This document shows, piece after piece, positions 61,984 through 64,000 of a DNA stretch of 64,000 bases. The DNA is from Sporosarcina sp. GTDB lineage: Bacteria > Bacillota > Bacilli > Bacillales_A > Planococcaceae. The DNA lies in the NCBI RefSeq assembly GCF_029257255.1, contig NZ_JARICI010000027.1:1-64000 (forward strand). The letters are read 5' to 3'. Numbering within the stretch: position 1 is the stretch's first letter; each line of letters starts with the position of its first letter. The notes beneath the pieces are model-generated. The model did not search any database. It had not been told where the DNA came from and saw nothing but the letters and a program-made list of their open reading frames with translations. The position numbers and the translations under genes are program-made.

Positions 61984-63234
61984 ATGGAACAATTACCGAA
62001 TAAACAAATCGCCTGTATCGATATGCGCAGCTTTTATGCAAGTTGCGCAGCAGCTATTGAAGGGCTGGATGTGATGGAGACACCGATTGCGGTTATCGGC
62101 AACATCGAACGCAAGGGAGGTGTTGTCCTGGCCGCTTCGCCGCCGCTCAAAAAACAGTTCGGCATCACGACGGGTATGCGGCTGTATGAAATTCCGAGTG
62201 ATCCGAGTATCCGGCTGATTGAACCGAAAATGCAGTTTTACATCGATGTATCGATGGAGTTGACAAAGCTGTTGAACCGCTATGTACCGAAAGAAGCGAT
62301 TCATGTATACAGTATCGATGAAAGCTTTGTTGATTTTACAGGGACGGAAAAGTTATGGGGCCCCTTAGAAAGTCTTATTGATCGGATACAGGATGAGCTG
62401 TACCGGCAGTTTCAGTTGCGTTCTGCCTGCGGGGTGGGACCGAATATGCTGCTGTCGAAACTGGCACTTGATCTGGAAGCGAAGAAAACGGGCGTGGCAT
62501 ACTGGACGTATGAAGATGTGCCGGCGAAACTGTGGCCGGTTGCGCCGCTTCACAATATGTGGGGAATCGGACGGAGACTGGAACGGACACTGGAAGATAT
62601 GGGGATTTATTCGGTCGGTGATTTAGCACGCACACCGCTCGATCATCTTGAGAAGAAGTTCGGCGTCATGGGGAATCAGTTGTATTATCATGCGCACGGT
62701 ATTGACTATTCGGAACTCGGTTCAGTGTTGATTGAAGGACAGATCAGCTATGGAAAAGGCCAGACCTTGCTGCGCGATTACATAAAGATGGATGAGATTT
62801 TAACAGTAGTGCTCGAGATGTGTGAGGATGCGGCGATGCGCACGCGGCTGGCGGGCAAGAAAGGAAGAACGGTCCAGCTGTCTTTCGGTTATTCAAAACA
62901 TGCGTTCGGCGGCGGGTTTAATCGCAGAAAAACGCTGGCGGAAGCGACTGATCAAACGATGATTATTTACCGCACCTGTATAGAATTGATAGAAATACAT
63001 CACGACGGCCGGCCAGTCCGCCATATCTCTGTCAGTCTTACCAATCTGGAAGAATCATACGGTTTGCAGCTCAGTTTGTTTGAACCGATGAATTGGAAAC
63101 AGCAGCAGATCGGGCGCGTGATGGATGAACTGCGGATGAAATATGGGTCGGCATCCATATTACGTGCCGTCTCTGTTACACCAGGAGGAACTGCTTACCG
63201 AAGAAATCGATTGATCGGTGGACATTATAAATAG
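61984..63234 (+). CDS. Y-family DNA polymerase, UvrX/YqjW-like
   Basis: A 416-residue error-prone polymerase of the UmuC-like branch. Catalytic motifs: ACIDMRSFYASCAAAIEGLD and HVYSIDESFVDFTGTEKLW; SACGVGPNMLLSKLALDLEA and MWGIGRRLERTLEDMGIYSV are the family middle blocks; LSLFEP near the C-terminus resembles a clamp-binding motif. B. subtilis has YqjW (chromosome) and UvrX (SP-beta) of this kind. TAGGAGTGAAGG precedes ATG 61984. Distinct from DinB at 43.8 kb. No LexA box was identified. Confidence 0.92.
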   Translation: MEQLPNKQIACIDMRSFYASCAAAIEGLDVMETPIAVIGNIERKGGVVLAASPPLKKQFGITTGMRLYEIPSDPSIRLIEPKMQFYIDVSMELTKLLNRYVPKEAIHVYSIDESFVDFTGTEKLWGPLESLIDRIQDELYRQFQLRSACGVGPNMLLSKLALDLEAKKTGVAYWTYEDVPAKLWPVAPLHNMWGIGRRLERTLEDMGIYSVGDLARTPLDHLEKKFGVMGNQLYYHAHGIDYSELGSVLIEGQISYGKGQTLLRDYIKMDEILTVVLEMCEDAAMRTRLAGKKGRTVQLSFGYSKHAFGGGFNRRKTLAEATDQTMIIYRTCIELIEIHHDGRPVRHISVSLTNLEESYGLQLSLFEPMNWKQQQIGRVMDELRMKYGSASILRAVSVTPGGTAYRRNRLIGGHYK

Positions 63235-63353
63235 CACCCGATGCTTGAATTATTTCAGAAACCGTAAAATTTAATCTTCGGAACTTCCGGTATGGCAAGC
63301 AGTCTGATAAAATCAAATAGAAACTAGGCCGTCTTACGCAAGGAGGAACATAT

Positions 63354-64000
63354 ATGAAAGTGTTAGTTGATTTGGGCTGGTTTTTCAAAGAGCGAAAAAA
63401 GCAGTATATTATCGGGGTTACTGCCTTAATGCTCGTTGCCATGCTGCAGCTTGCTCCTCCAAAAATTATCGGTATGATTGTGGATGCTGTGGCGGAAGGA
63501 ACGCTCACTGCGGATATGCTGAAGCAGTGGATGATTATTCTAGCGGCGGCAGGCATCTTGATGTATCTGGGCCGTTATTTATGGCGCGTGATGATCTTTG
63601 GTTCGGCCGTTTATTTGGCGCGGACAATGAGAGAGCGATTATTCCAGCATTTTACTCGCATGTCTCCTTCGTTCTATCAGCGCAGGAGAGTCGGGGATTT
63701 AATGGCGCACGCGACGAACGACATTAGTGCCGTGCAGCAAACTGCGGGCATGGGGATTTTGACGCTGGCCGATTCAGTGTCGACCGGCGGATTTGTGATC
63801 TTGACGATGGCGCTGACAATTAGCTGGAAACTGACGCTGATTGCATTGATTCCAATTCCGTTAATGGTCATTCTGACAAGCTATTACGGCCGTTTGCTGC
63901 GCCGGCGTTTTATGGTTGCACAAGAAGCCTTTTCTGATTTAAATGACAAAACACAGGAAAGTATCTCAGGCATCAAAGTGCTGAAAACGTTCGGTCAGCA
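63354..64000 (+). CDS. ABC exporter, YheI/BmrC-like (5' part)
   Basis: The first 215 residues of a fused permease-ATPase half transporter; the gene runs off the right edge. It reads MKVLVDLGWFFKERKKQYII, then LAPPKIIGMIVDAVAEGTLT, the coupling-helix region FTRMSPSFYQRRRVGDLMAH with ATNDISAVQQTAGMGILTLA, and TQESISGIKVLKTFGQ. This closely recalls B. subtilis YheI (BmrC), which pairs with YheH (BmrD) as a multidrug exporter. AAGGAGG precedes ATG 63354. The nucleotide-binding domain and the partner are outside the window. Confidence 0.9.
   Translation, partial: MKVLVDLGWFFKERKKQYIIGVTALMLVAMLQLAPPKIIGMIVDAVAEGTLTADMLKQWMIILAAAGILMYLGRYLWRVMIFGSAVYLARTMRERLFQHFTRMSPSFYQRRRVGDLMAHATNDISAVQQTAGMGILTLADSVSTGGFVILTMALTISWKLTLIALIPIPLMVILTSYYGRLLRRRFMVAQEAFSDLNDKTQESISGIKVLKTFGQ

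Noticed and set aside
1..64000. CRISPR arrays, insertion sequences, rRNA and tRNA genes, att sites
   Set aside because: No regularly spaced repeats, transposase motifs, cloverleaf or rRNA sequences were seen on either strand. The only mobile elements recognised are the two introns.

Overview
The window looks like a chromosome segment from an endospore-lineage Bacillota, most likely Planococcaceae (Sporosarcina-like). This rests on gene order that follows the Bacillus subtilis yqhQ-to-yqjQ neighbourhood closely (yqhQ, yqhR, aroQ, yqhT, efp, spoIIIA, accBC, yqhY, nusB, folD, xseAB, ispA, dxs, tlyA, argR, recN, spoIVB, spo0A, bcd/bkd, brxB, mce, pccB, yqjE, dinB, rnz, proI, yqjP, yqjQ), on strong GGAGG ribosome-binding sites with TTG/GTG starts, and on moderate GC. 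The species call is inference; no rRNA or tRNA gene was seen.

Region by region. 0-3.3 kb: the 3' two thirds of a B12-dependent ribonucleotide reductase gene (nrdJ), broken by two group I introns that carry two unrelated PD-(D/E)XK-type homing endonucleases; the second intron sits inside the active-site NPCGE motif. 3.4-5.8 kb: an MFS transporter and yqhQ on the minus strand. 6.0-8.5 kb: yqhR, aroQ, yqhT, efp. 8.6-11.4 kb: a strikingly reduced spoIIIA operon without spoIIIAA and spoIIIAB and with shortened AE, AF and AG. 11.6-25.3 kb: fatty-acid precursor, one-carbon, isoprenoid and DNA-repair housekeeping genes ending in spoIVB and spo0A. 25.4-28.0 kb: a FapA-like DUF342 protein, a glycerophosphodiester phosphodiesterase and a small DUF2627 protein.

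28.2-42.0 kb is one metabolic block: leucine dehydrogenase (bcd) and the branched-chain 2-oxoacid dehydrogenase (lpdV, bkdAA, bkdAB, bkdB) feed propionyl-CoA into pccB, mce, mutA, mutB and meaB, giving succinyl-CoA. The ptb, buk and bkdR genes of the B. subtilis locus are absent. No dedicated biotin-carboxylase subunit for PccB lies in the block; AccB/AccC from 11.6-13.5 kb could supply it. Both NrdJ and MutAB need adenosylcobalamin. Inside the block lie brxB and an unlisted 31-residue membrane miniprotein resembling Prli42.

42.0-51.0 kb: yqjE, a stand-alone CheW, dinB, rnz, proI (minus), a zinc-ribbon/SPFH pair resembling YdjG/YdjI (minus), yqjP, yqjQ. 51.3-64.0 kb is more accessory: an MFS transporter, a transglutaminase-like protein, a frameshifted squalene/phytoene-synthase-like gene, a LytS/LytT two-component system followed by a CstA transporter whose promoter carries a perfect cre (CcpA) match, an XRE regulator with a perfect 24-bp palindrome in front, a TANGO2/NRDE protein, a DUF2087 regulator with a GIY-YIG-like partner, a PNPOx-fold protein, a second Y-family polymerase (UvrX-like) and the start of a YheI-like ABC exporter.

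The most unusual signals are the reduced spoIIIA operon with its 54-residue SpoIIIAF, the doubly intron-invaded nrdJ, the structured leader of dxs, the LytST-CstA-cre module and the single-base frameshift in the squalene-synthase-like gene.
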